A DNA stretch of 64,000 bases. It comes from Anadara kagoshimensis (Eukaryota; Mollusca; Bivalvia; Arcoida; Arcidae). Shown in pieces: positions 26,801 through 32,736 of the stretch (within the stretch, counting starts at the first letter, position 1; each line of letters starts with the position of its first letter). The notes beneath the pieces were generated by a model. It made no database searches. It saw only the letters and a program-made list of their open reading frames with translations, and had not been told where the DNA came from. The stretch lies in assembly GCA_021292105.1 (NCBI GenBank), contig CM037857.1, positions 43,889,464-43,953,463 on the forward strand. The letters run 5' to 3'. Both the position numbers and the translations under genes were made by a program.

Positions 26801-28321
26801 TTAATGAACAGTATACAATATCTGAAGAAAATTAATGAAAACGGCATCAAAAAGATGTGCAGGAATCTGTTTGCCATACAACAGAATCTGACCAATATTA
26901 CAATGTCCAGGGAACCAGACTTAGATCATGCTAGACAATACTATGAATTATTGTATCTCAATCCTGATGTAAGTACACTATTTCTGTATCTATATTATGT
27001 CAACTATTTGAATTATTGTATCCCAATCCTGATTTTTGACAAGTTTTATTTTAGTGTTTTACACTGTTGGGTTTTAATGTGAAAATGAAACTGTATTAAA
27101 TTTAGTATACATGGCTTGTTCAGCCTTGTTGTGCACACAAATAGCTGGTGCATTAAAATAAAGCTACATTTATACTTTCTGTAGATTATAATTATTTGTA
27201 TGTGCCAACATGAAGTTGTTTACAGTATTGTATCTCAAAAGCTATGCAAGAGTTAAGTAATGGTGTTTAACATCCCAGTCAATAATATTTCACTTATATT
27301 GAGACGGCACCAGCTATAAGTGAAGGTGCAAAATTTTTGTGTGTTGTGCCAATGGCATGATAAGCAGTCACTACTGACTTTCAAATCTTGGGTCAGATCC
27401 ACTTCCCACTTACAGAGTGATCTACTGTAGTGGTCCTTTGTAAGAAGATTGGCCTTTAGACAATTCCGAGTTTTAAGTTTCCTTGGATTTATCGCCAAAC
27501 CTCTCTATAATGCCAAACCTTGACTGAACAAAAGATGGAGATGAATCAAGCTTTTATTGTACCATGAATTATTGATTCTGAATCTGAATCCTGGTTATGA
27601 CAATCCTGAACATGATGAAAATCTTGATAATTTTGTTATAAGCAATGCCTCATAGATGCATACTCACTATATCACGACTTCTTTAGTAAGCTTTAGGCTT
27701 GAATTTGGCACATCTTAAAATTAAGCACTTGTGTGTCAGTGTCGACTAGATCACTTTAGGCCAGTCCAGTGTGACCATGACTGGCAGTGTGTTTAACATG
27801 TATGTCTGCTTTGTATTAGCACATACTCAGGGCATTATTTTAGTTGCTAGCTCATTGATTCAGCAGATCCAAAGGCTGCAGTCCCACTGCTCCATAATTC
27901 AGCATCAATGTTAAATGAAGTGATTTGCTTAAGGTCACAACAGGTCTGGTATACATAGCTTGTTTAAGTTAAATATTCTTGACTGGGACATAAAATTCAA
28001 TCATTCAATCAATCAGTAATGACATTCAGTGTATATGAATTATACCAAAATTAAATATTTGCAAGGTTTTTTTCACATCTGGTTACTCATGTGAAAAATG
28101 AACATAAAGTTTTCACAATATAAAAGGAATTTCATTTCAAATAACCTATTTTACAGGATATATTGACAACAGCAGCAGAAAAGGGACTTAATTTTGCATT
28201 CCAAGAATATACTCAGATCATTCAACTTTATCACCGTAGTCACCTAGGAGCTGGAAACACATTGCTGGAAAAACGAATGCAGACTCTAAGAGAAATATTC
28301 GAAAAAGGACAAACAGACTGA
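2515..28321 (+). CDS. EXOC4: EXOC4 (Sec8), exocyst complex component 4, C-terminal part, 12 exons
   Basis: Twelve exons join in frame into the last ~466 residues of Sec8/EXOC4, a subunit of the octameric exocyst that tethers secretory vesicles to the plasma membrane. The joined coding sequence is 1403 nt, starts inside a split codon and ends at TGA 28319-28321. Recognition rests on family-typical stretches: 'ITEFIQ'-like [11 protein letters not shown] (exon at 3198), [37 protein letters not shown] followed by SLPSWN, and the strongly conserved [18 protein letters not shown] then [15 protein letters not shown] near the C terminus. All introns are GT-AG and all phases agree. The usual Sec8 is about 970 aa, so the N-terminal half lies upstream of the window. 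The protein is mostly helical, with no signal peptide or membrane segment visible. The introns are full of SINEs and MITEs. The stop is followed 16 bp later by a MITE that makes up the early 3' UTR. Identification is firm. Confidence 0.96.
2930..3142. mobile_element. TA-flanked MITE, CTGTAAACATAT family, copy 1
   Basis: Inverted ends TA-CTGTAAACATATCTATTTT and AATATGTTTACAG-TA; ~210 bp. TA flanks suggest a Tc1/mariner-type MITE. Related copies at 16343 and 33965. Confidence 0.65.
3198..3298 (+). CDS. EXOC4: EXOC4 exon
   Basis: Acceptor TTCTAG, donor GTAGGT. Encodes [18 protein letters not shown] followed by [15 protein letters not shown]; a conserved Sec8 region. Phase is consistent with both neighbours. 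Confidence 0.92.
3308..3560 (+). mobile_element. SINE-4, tRNA-like head
   Basis: B-box-like GGGTTTGAACC near 3353 and a body 'tactagagctgtaaaaagct ... gagtaggcc' shared with 9745-9905. Confidence 0.6.
3561..7057. other. EXOC4: EXOC4 intron, otherwise featureless
   Basis: AT-rich intron sequence. Apart from the microsatellites at 4323-4530 and a diverged ~72-bp two-copy repeat at 6360-6490, I see no gene or element. Confidence 0.6.
4323..4530. repeat. (GT)n and (GA)n microsatellites
   Basis: A GT tract passing into GA at 4323-4380, a CA tract near 4482-4497 and GA at 4500-4529. Confidence 0.95.
7058..7240 (-). mobile_element. SINE-2 fragment, minus strand
   Basis: Read on the minus strand: head 'ggtctaaactacaccttaa', B-box-like 'GGGTTCACATCCC', then 'gacagatcctagtgtgag'. 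Same family as 42215 and 43505. Confidence 0.65.
7245..9123. other. EXOC4: EXOC4 intron, mostly featureless
   Basis: Only a ~30-bp AT-rich tandem repeat (about three units, 'catgaatatataat') at 8152-8250 stands out. Confidence 0.55.
9124..9290 (+). mobile_element. CAGTCAAACCTG MITE, copy 1
   Basis: TA-CAGTCAAACCTGTCTAT left end and diverged right end; internal 'cagtaaaatggcctttat' and 'gaataaagagcaattggga' shared with six other copies. Confidence 0.7.
9745..9905 (+). mobile_element. SINE-4 fragment
   Basis: Homologous to 3405-3560 ('tactagagttgtaaaaagct', 'gagagttaaaaaaagagtag'); no tRNA-like head. Confidence 0.6.
10438..10501 (+). CDS. EXOC4: EXOC4 exon (acceptor may be at 10428)
   Basis: The exon reads [16 protein letters not shown] then LSVTRPLLM and ends at the donor GTAAGA at 10502. 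The acceptor TTGGTAG ends at 10427, so the exact first base is 10428 and the exon is 74 nt; the start given here lies ten bases inside it. The in-frame glycine is completed from the previous exon. It follows a 7.1-kb intron. Confidence 0.88.
10745..10915. mobile_element. Hairpin MITE, GCAAAGCAAAC family
   Basis: Inverted arms 'ttccatgcaaagcaaa' and 'tttgctttgcatggcaa' flank a short loop. The outer flank matches 56440-56535 in reverse. Confidence 0.65.
11360..11498 (+). CDS. EXOC4: EXOC4 exon
   Basis: Acceptor ATTTCAG, donor GTATAG. Encodes [19 protein letters not shown] then [19 protein letters not shown] and DTCHSAYR; the 'DYADQFL..ICN.LK.Y.DTC' pattern is typical of Sec8. Confidence 0.94.
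11536..11817. mobile_element. R3 repeat, copy 1
   Basis: Homologous, inverted, to 61186-61560: 'caaagtatttgacatcgac', 'tttgagacagcccatta', 'aagacattggaaaattacc'. A DR0-array element sits directly at its right end. Confidence 0.65.
11818..13566 (+). mobile_element. DR0-array element, copy B (most regular)
   Basis: Starts TTAGCTCACCTGAGCC with a GTC triplet repeat inside; ends CAGGTGAGCG, then the palindrome GGCCCATGGGCC and TCTTGTT. Seven core units with AGGTCAAGGTCA at 12472, 12617, 12762, 12907, 13052, 13197 and 13342: exactly 145 bp apart each time. Unit similarity is very high, so this copy is probably recent or homogenised. No ORF. Confidence 0.85.
13634..14010. repeat. AT-rich palindromic repeat remnant
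   Basis: Contains overlapping inverted motifs 'tatcgtgataca', 'gatatcgcgatacgtatc' and, at the far side, 'atatcgatattatcgaat'. It may be a decayed DNA transposon; the ends are unclear. Confidence 0.35.
14520..14634 (+). repeat. 46-bp tandem repeat, ~2.3 copies
   Basis: Unit includes 'actagtcatcgccaaactgc' followed by 'gaaaatttgacacca'. Confidence 0.85.
14838..14919 (+). CDS. EXOC4: EXOC4 exon
   Basis: Acceptor AATATAG, donor GTGAAT. Encodes [18 protein letters not shown] then [14 protein letters not shown] is a strongly conserved Sec8 stretch. A 3.3-kb intron before it carries one of the DR0 array elements. Confidence 0.94.
14920..15694. other. EXOC4: EXOC4 intron, nothing recognised
   Basis: Ordinary AT-rich intron sequence up to the SINE target duplication at 15695. 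Confidence 0.5.
15707..16041 (+). mobile_element. SINE-1, full length with target duplication
   Basis: tRNA-like head with A box 'GCTCAGTTGGTAGAGTGC' and B box 'GAGTTTGAACCC'; 3' tail 'CACCATTACTCAACTCAA'. Flanked by TCTTAAAATGCC at 15695-15706 and 16042-16053, the mark of LINE-driven insertion. It ends ~40 bp from an EXOC4 exon. Confidence 0.9.
16083..16293 (+). CDS. EXOC4: EXOC4 exon
   Basis: Acceptor ATTTACAG, donor GTAGGA. Seventy codons from [19 protein letters not shown] to [16 protein letters not shown] with its target duplication lies ~30 bp upstream of the acceptor. The following intron (7 kb) is filled by a DR0 element split by a foldback transposon. Confidence 0.94.
16343..16546. 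mobile_element. TA-flanked MITE, CTGTAAACATAT family, copy 2
   Basis: Ends TA-CTGTAAATGTATTTAATT and GTATGTTAACAG; shares 'ataagcataatataatttt' with 33965-34182. A second partial start at 16547 is cut by the DR0 element. Confidence 0.6.
16993..17765 (+). repeat. Left terminal inverted repeat of the foldback element
   Basis: Pairs with 20963-21715. Starts CACGGGGG; repeated motif 'CATTTACGTC' near 17022 and 17050, and 'TTACGCTTTCCG' twice near 17430-17480. Confidence 0.85.
17768..17952 (+). mobile_element. CAGTCAAACCTG MITE, copy 2
   Basis: TA-CAGTCAACCCTGCTGATAAA start and a diverged 'aaggcaagttaaactg' end. Lies just inside the foldback arm. Confidence 0.65.
17996..18957 (+). mobile_element. 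DR0-type element, copy D, decayed
   Basis: 'TTTCACCTGGTCCATGGGCTC' start with CGTCGTG microsatellite, and 'ATCAGGTGAGCGTTAAGG' end. The core is diverged and holds no perfect AGGTCAAGGTCA. Confidence 0.65.
18991..19264 (-). mobile_element. tRNA-derived SINE bracketed by inverted SINE tails
   Basis: On the minus strand a Leu/Ser-tRNA-like head 'GGCCGAGTGGTCTAAAG' with B box 'GGTGCGAGTC'. Both edges carry the same tail in opposite directions: 'TTGAGTTGGGTAATGGTG' at 18991 and 'CAATTACCCAACTCAA' ending 19264. Confidence 0.65.
19320..20860 (+). pseudogene. Harbinger-type (HARBI1-like) transposase fossil
   Basis: GC-rich island in AT-rich DNA. On the plus strand, two frames give [16 protein letters not shown] (19892-19939), then after a frameshift [40 protein letters not shown] then [13 protein letters not shown], and later [18 protein letters not shown] (about 20350-20410). 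These match the DDE_Tnp_4 layout, with the first D (IDGKH) and second D (GDDAF) present and the final E region absent. It has an in-frame stop, at least two frameshifts and a lost C terminus. The left end GGCCCGGTCACACAGCGCTT may be its inverted repeat. Not functional. Confidence 0.8.
20437..20535 (-). pseudogene. Truncated short ORF opposing the Harbinger fossil
   Basis: Minus-strand ATG 20535 reads [19 protein letters not shown] then [14 protein letters not shown] and stops. It is a basic, lysine-rich 33-residue N terminus, abutting the broken end of the transposase. It could be the start of the second (DNA-binding) Harbinger gene after an internal deletion; this is an inference. Confidence 0.3.
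20963..21715 (-). repeat. Right terminal inverted repeat of the foldback element
   Basis: Reverse complement of 16993-17765 with few differences, ending ...GGATTACCCCCGTG. Confidence 0.85.
22691..23261. other. EXOC4: EXOC4 intron, nothing recognised
   Basis: AT-rich intron sequence between the DR0 element and the exon at 23262. Confidence 0.5.
23262..23354 (+). CDS. EXOC4: EXOC4 exon
   Basis: Acceptor TGTTGCAG, donor GTAAGT. Encodes [20 protein letters not shown] then [11 protein letters not shown]. Its last ~24 bases and the start of the intron recur, diverged, ~143 bp downstream at 23475 (see findings). Confidence 0.9.
23331..23620 (+). repeat. EXOC4: Two-copy tandem duplication including an EXOC4 exon end
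   Basis: 'caccagcagatcttacttct' (exon end) plus intron start recurs as 'caccagcagatttaatttct' at 23475, followed by shared 'ctgtttttgtcag' and 'acccaaggcattt'. In copy 2 the donor GT has become GG. Confidence 0.8.
23973..24004 (+). CDS. EXOC4: EXOC4 small exon (32 nt)
   Basis: Acceptor ATATTACAG, donor GTGAGT. Encodes [10 protein letters not shown] plus a split codon. Its phase joins the previous and next exons exactly, which supports it despite its size. Confidence 0.85.
24142..24350. mobile_element. MITE-like element, ATTGAC family, copy 2
   Basis: Ends ATTGACAGATCACCGGCCA and TGGCTGGCCATATGTCAAT are imperfect inverted repeats. Confidence 0.7.
24812..24926 (+). CDS. EXOC4: EXOC4 exon
   Basis: Acceptor AATTACAG, donor GTAATT. 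Encodes [19 protein letters not shown] then [19 protein letters not shown]. The '[13 protein letters not shown]' stretch is a recognisable Sec8 segment. Confidence 0.95.
25026..25770. other. EXOC4: EXOC4 intron, nothing recognised
   Basis: AT-rich intron with no element that I can support. Confidence 0.5.
25771..25889 (+). CDS. EXOC4: EXOC4 exon
   Basis: Acceptor CTTTTTTAG, donor GTAAGT. Encodes [20 protein letters not shown] then [19 protein letters not shown]. Confidence 0.94.
26400..26720 (-). mobile_element. SINE-1, minus strand
   Basis: Reverse of 42511: tail 'gtaatggtgtttaacatccc' at the left, B box 'GGGTTCAAACCC' and A box complement 'ACCAACTGAGCTATTGC' at the right. It ends 40 bp before the EXOC4 exon at 26761. 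Confidence 0.85.
26761..26968 (+). CDS. EXOC4: EXOC4 exon
   Basis: Acceptor TTTACAG, donor GTAAGT. Encodes [20 protein letters not shown] to [10 protein letters not shown] and includes [18 protein letters not shown], among the best conserved parts of Sec8. A minus-strand SINE ends ~40 bp before the acceptor. The last 26 bases are duplicated 65 bp downstream, without a working donor. Confidence 0.96.
26942..27033 (+). repeat. EXOC4: Duplicated EXOC4 exon end
   Basis: 'GAATTATTGTATCTCAATCC' at the end of the exon recurs as 'GAATTATTGTATCCCAATCC' at 27010-27029; 24 of 26 bases match over 26943-26968 versus 27008-27033. The donor is not conserved in the second copy. Confidence 0.85.
27250..27430 (-). 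mobile_element. SINE-1 fragment with internal deletion, minus strand
   Basis: Shares 'taatggtgtttaacatccc', 'cttgggtcaga' and 'cacttacagagtga' with the full copies, but the middle is missing. Confidence 0.7.
27431..28156. other. EXOC4: EXOC4 last intron
   Basis: No gene. A SINE-tail remnant 'ttcttgactgggacataaaa' is at ~27974. Confidence 0.5.
28157..28321 (+). CDS. EXOC4: EXOC4 last exon with stop
   Basis: Acceptor TTTTACAG. Encodes [20 protein letters not shown] then [20 protein letters not shown] and [14 protein letters not shown], ending at TGA 28319-28321. Confidence 0.94.
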   Translation, partial: DILTTAAEKGLNFAFQEYTQIIQLYHRSHLGAGNTLLEKRMQTLREIFEKGQTD

Positions 28322-28336
28322 TCTCCATGCATATTG

Positions 28337-28515
28337 TCAAACCTATATATAAAGGTCACCTAAAGAAAGCAGTAAAAGTGCCATTTTTGGGCAGGTGGCC
28401 CTTATTTATAGTTTCAAATAATGTGAATAAAGAGCTATTGGGATAAAATTTTACTAGCCTTTAAAGGCAGGTGTCCTAATATAGAGATGGCCTTTAAGGC
28501 AGGTTTTACTGGATA
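28337..28515 (+). mobile_element. CAGTCAAACCTG MITE, copy 3, in the EXOC4 3' UTR
   Basis: 'gtcaaacctatatataaag' start, 'ggcaggttttact' end. Begins 16 bp after the EXOC4 stop and contains AATAAA at 28426. Confidence 0.7.
28426..28431 (+). promoter_or_regulatory. EXOC4: Candidate poly(A) signal of EXOC4
   Basis: First AATAAA after the EXOC4 stop, 105 bases downstream, inside a CAGTCAAACCTG-family MITE. Other AATAAA copies follow near 28684 and 29240, so which one is used is unknown. Confidence 0.35.
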
Positions 28516-28585
28516 CACTGTGTATTTATATATATTTATTAGAAGCACAAGTATAAAGTACTTACTTTGTAATTAGAATTTATGT

Positions 28586-28770
28586 ACAGTCAAACCTGTA
28601 TATAAAGCCACCAGAATAATCTTTTAAAAGTGCATGAGCATGTGGCCCTTATACATGTATATACCAGTAGTTTCAAATAACATGAATAAAGACCAATTTG
28701 GATTAGACATTAGTGGCCTTTAAAACCAGGTAGCCTCTTTATAGAGATGGCAGATTTGTAAGTAAGTTTT
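28586..28770 (+). mobile_element. CAGTCAAACCTG MITE, copy 4
   Basis: TA-CAGTCAAACCTGTATATAA start; diverged right end near 'ggcagatttgtaag'. Contains AATAAA at 28684. Confidence 0.65.
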
Positions 28771-29672
28771 ATTTTTAAACACTTTTTTTTGTGAATTTGT
28801 ACCAACAACATTATCTGGATACAAAATTTTCATCAACGTTATGATTTTAGTGTTTAAAACTCCTTTCAAAATGATCTCCCGAGAGGTGTTTCAGTATAAA
28901 TTAAAAACCACAACAACTAAAAGCCATTTAGACCAAATAATGGCTTAGGAGTTATCCATGGTTTTGGAGAAAATGTTGAGTTATTGAAGAGCGGTAATTT
29001 ATGGTCACTTGTTGACACAATTTTGCATGGAGTAATTTACTGTCATATAATGTCAACTTGTTTTAAAGAATCTAACACAAAGTTACATGTAATTAATTAG
29101 CTAATATTATGTATGTGGCTTAAGAGTTTTCATATTTGAAAAGAAAAGGATTTCCTGTAAAATGTGCAATAACAAGCTTTTATTTATTAATATATATTAA
29201 CATGTATGTGTACATATTACATGTATAGCAATTCATTGAATAAACAAAGAATAAAGCTTGATATTTACATGTTTGTTTTAGGCAGCAATGTCAGTGTCAA
29301 TTAAAATAAAAAATTGTAAAACATTGAGTTGGCAACAGCCAAAGCAACCAAGAAACAACTAAGATAACAAATGAAAATTGGATGTCGATAAACCCTCATA
29401 ATCTCTCCTAAACCCCTAGGGTCAGCTACATCATGCACAAATAGTGATCAATGGAGTTCCCTAGTTTACCATGTGATCAATACTCCTTGACGTTTGTGCT
29501 GAACATTTTGGAAAATGTTTACACCAAACTTTCCTGGAATAACGCCATTTTTGCCAGGAAAAACATGAACTGAATCAATTCCATCTCCAATGGAAACAAT
29601 TGTTCCCCAGAATAGTTAAGGGGTATCATATGGTACACTGACAAACTCCATTAGGTTGCGTGTAAATAATAA
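28771..29672. other. Intergenic DNA between EXOC4 and RPP30, nothing recognised
   Basis: AT-rich; may include the distal EXOC4 3' UTR with AATAAA near 29240. Confidence 0.5.
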
Positions 29673-29885
29673 TACTGTAGATTGGGAAATTTTCGCGTCA
29701 TCAAATTTTCGTGTGAACGCACTTTTAATATTTATTTGCATCTTTTAATTTTCGCATGATCGCGACCCTGTAGTTATAATTTTAATTACTGCTTATTTTT
29801 CGTGAAACTTTTATTTTCGCGACTTGTTTCACTCACAAATTTACGTCAAAATAAAACAATCGCGAAAATTTCCCAATTTACAGTA
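29673..29885. mobile_element. MITE with GGGAAATTTTCGCG inverted ends
   Basis: TA-CTGTAGATTGGGAAATTTTC at the left; GAAAATTTCCCAATTTACAG-TA at the right; ~213 bp with TA flanks, Tc1/mariner type. Confidence 0.85.
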
Positions 29886-30075
29886 TTGTTTTATGCTCCA
29901 GTCATAATTCTTTCACTTTATATTTAGGTGGTCATTTCTTGGATGGTAGAAGAATCTGGAGTGCCCCCCCAAAAAAAACTACCAACCTTCCATGAATAAC
30001 TTTCTCGCACTAAGATCTATTGATGTAGGATTTAAAGCTAGGCTCTTAGAGGCCATGTGATCTGTTAGCTGGCAC
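29886..30075 (-). mobile_element. SINE-2 fragment, minus strand
   Basis: Tail 'tccagtcataattctttcac' at the left and tRNA-like 'ctcttagaggccatgtgatc' at the right. Directly adjoins the MITE. Confidence 0.55.
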
Positions 30076-30506
30076 TTAAAACCTTTCAGCTATCAAAGTC
30101 TTACCAGTAATATAAGCTTATAGTCATTTATGGAGTGCAAGGCTTTATATCATTTGTAAGTTTGATGCTTAGTTGAGATTATGTTTATCACAAAGACTAG
30201 TCACATAATTTAATGTCAAGAATGTGAGGTGCTCCCTTAGTATTTCATGAACTGACAGTTAGTTGTCAGATATGCTTAAATTTTCCTTGGTTGTCCATAT
30301 TTTGAACACCTGTTCAATATGACAGTTTCTTCTCACTGTTCCGTTTTAGACTCTTTCGGTCAATGTTTCAAACAGAATTCCAGCCTGGATATCCAGGTAT
30401 CCTGATGTCTAATCTGTCCATATTTTGAACACTTGTCAAATAACCATTCCAGGCCGTTTTTGTCTACATTACAGTTATCTTAAGACCGGGAAGTTCTGTG
30501 GACAAT
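30076..30506. other. RPP30: RPP30 3' flank, probable 3' UTR
   Basis: No ORF or element recognised. Confidence 0.45.
30209..30214 (-). promoter_or_regulatory. RPP30: Possible poly(A) signal of RPP30
   Basis: ATTAAA on the minus strand ~295 bases past the stop, the nearest variant signal I see. Weak evidence; no nearer AATAAA is present. Confidence 0.2.
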
Positions 30507-30691
30507 TTAACCATCTCCTATCATGTTGTCATTTTTAGCCTTCTTTCTCGTCTGCTGTACATCATCAGCTTCTGTATCATCATCATCATCATCTCCCTCT
30601 AGTTTACATTTATTTAATATCCAGCTGTCTTTGTTATGAATCTGTGAGGACTTTATAACACTAATAGTAGACTTTAAGGCTCTTCTTGATT
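30507..30691 (-). CDS. RPP30: RPP30 last exon with stop
   Basis: Acceptor GTTTTTCAG. Encodes ESRRALKSTISVIKSSQIHN then a tail with DDDDDDTEADD and RKKAKNDNMIGDG, ending at TAA. The acidic run is coded by repeated GAT triplets. Confidence 0.93.
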
Positions 30692-32699
30692 CTGAAAAAC
30701 AAAACATGTACCAGCATTGTATCCATTGAAATGTGCAAAGCAGTAGTTACTAAATTCTGCATATGCATCTGTGCCAAGTTTTATCAGAATTCATCCATAT
30801 GTTTATATGTGGGAGTTATGGAGCAGAAATGAGAATGGAATGGATGGACAGACAGGATGTTTCCTATACTAGTATACAGTACCCCCTTTTATGGGGTGGG
30901 TGGGGTAGGTGAATGCAATAAAACTTGTGTAATATTTTTTTGCAATGAAAATAAAACAGACAGACAGGTAACAAACAGCACTATAATAAAATAATGTGTA
31001 ATGAGAACAATGCTTGACTGGAAGATAAACATAATATTCAGTTATATTTCTCACTTAAATGCACAGAACATCACAGATTAAGATCACGATACAACAATTG
31101 CAGGCTTTAATATTTTTACTGATATCTACTGGATATTGCCACATATACATCATATATGTATAACAAATATGTACATATCCTTCATATATCAGTTTCAAGA
31201 GAAGGAAGTTGTTGGTTCAAACCCATTTAAATTTGAGATTCTGCTTCCTTGTCTGGTGCTTAGTATTAAGAGAACAGAGTATTGATTGGTTAACCTGGTG
31301 TCAGTATAATGTGACTCTGGGATTGGTATGCTTGTCTGCAGCATACTGTCTCTGAGAGCTAGCACTTTAAAGTCACTCTGATTGTGTGCTAGTACAAGGC
31401 ACACCATAAAACACACTCACACATACAAAAATTTGTTCTTAACTTTCAAATACTAAGAAAGTAAAAAATTTGCTTTCATCATGAATAAGTGAAAAATTGC
31501 TGATGGGATGTTAAACGACATTACAACCAACCAAAAAACAACTGCATCTAATTAAAATAAATCGAACATTGATAAATCTTACCAGAGTGATAAATGACAG
31601 CTCTACAGTTGGAGGTTATAGCCTCTTTCCCTTGAGCCTGTGTAAAACCAAATAACATTCCTCTGGTTTTGTTAAGGAAAGTTTTGAGAATTATATAAAA
31701 TTTTGTCTATTGAACAAGACTCTCTCTGAAAGCAAAATCCTCAGACAAGATAATGATGATGAAAGTGGACGATTTATTGTTCATTTTTTTGTCTATAAAT
31801 ACATTTAACTCTAGTCTGGGTTTGTGTATATTTGAATAGTTAAATGAACTTACACAGGCCAGTAATAAGAATATTACCACTTCATGTTGATCATTCTACC
31901 AAAGTTTATAAAATCCAAAGAATGGATAAAATGAAAGATGTCCAGACACAAAATGTGATGTAAAAATCAAATGTCAAGGAGACATAACTCTGTGGAGAAA
32001 TCATTGAACTGGATAACTTCATGTCAAATTGACTTAAACCAATTGTTGCAGATTATGAATGCTTTTTTATTGCTATATCAAGATGGCAGCATTTAAACCG
32101 AGTTGACATGTTAACGGTACTTTTTCATCTTGATTGATTGAAATGACTCTTCATGCCAAATTCTACTTGTACATATACAGTCAAACCTGTCTATAAAGGC
32201 CACCAAACGAAACCAGTAAAAGTGGTCTTTATAGACAGGTGGCCTTTATATACAGGTTAATATGAATAAAGAACAATTGGAATACCATTCTACTGCCCTT
32301 TATAAGCAGGTGACCCTTGTACAGAGGTGGCCTTTAAGGCAGGTTGGACTGTAGTTGTTTTGTGTAAGGATACAAATTAGCTACATCATAGGGTCCTCGT
32401 AATTCTATTGGCTGAAACAAAAAATAATAGACAAATTTTAAAATTACATGTATGTTCATGCATGCAGAATTAATGTAGTAAACTTTAAATAGCTAGCCAT
32501 TATATTTTGTGGTGAAAAGAAAGTACATACATGTATATAGTTTTATATACAACACCTGACCTTTTTGGTCTAAGTATGGATGTTTATAAGAGTTCTAACA
32601 TTTAGATATCAAAGATACATTATGTTTGTAATGTTCAGTTATTAACAGACTTGGGTGGAATGAAATGATGGTGCATTTTGTGTCAAGATATGTTCAGGT

Positions 32700-32736
<37 letters not shown>

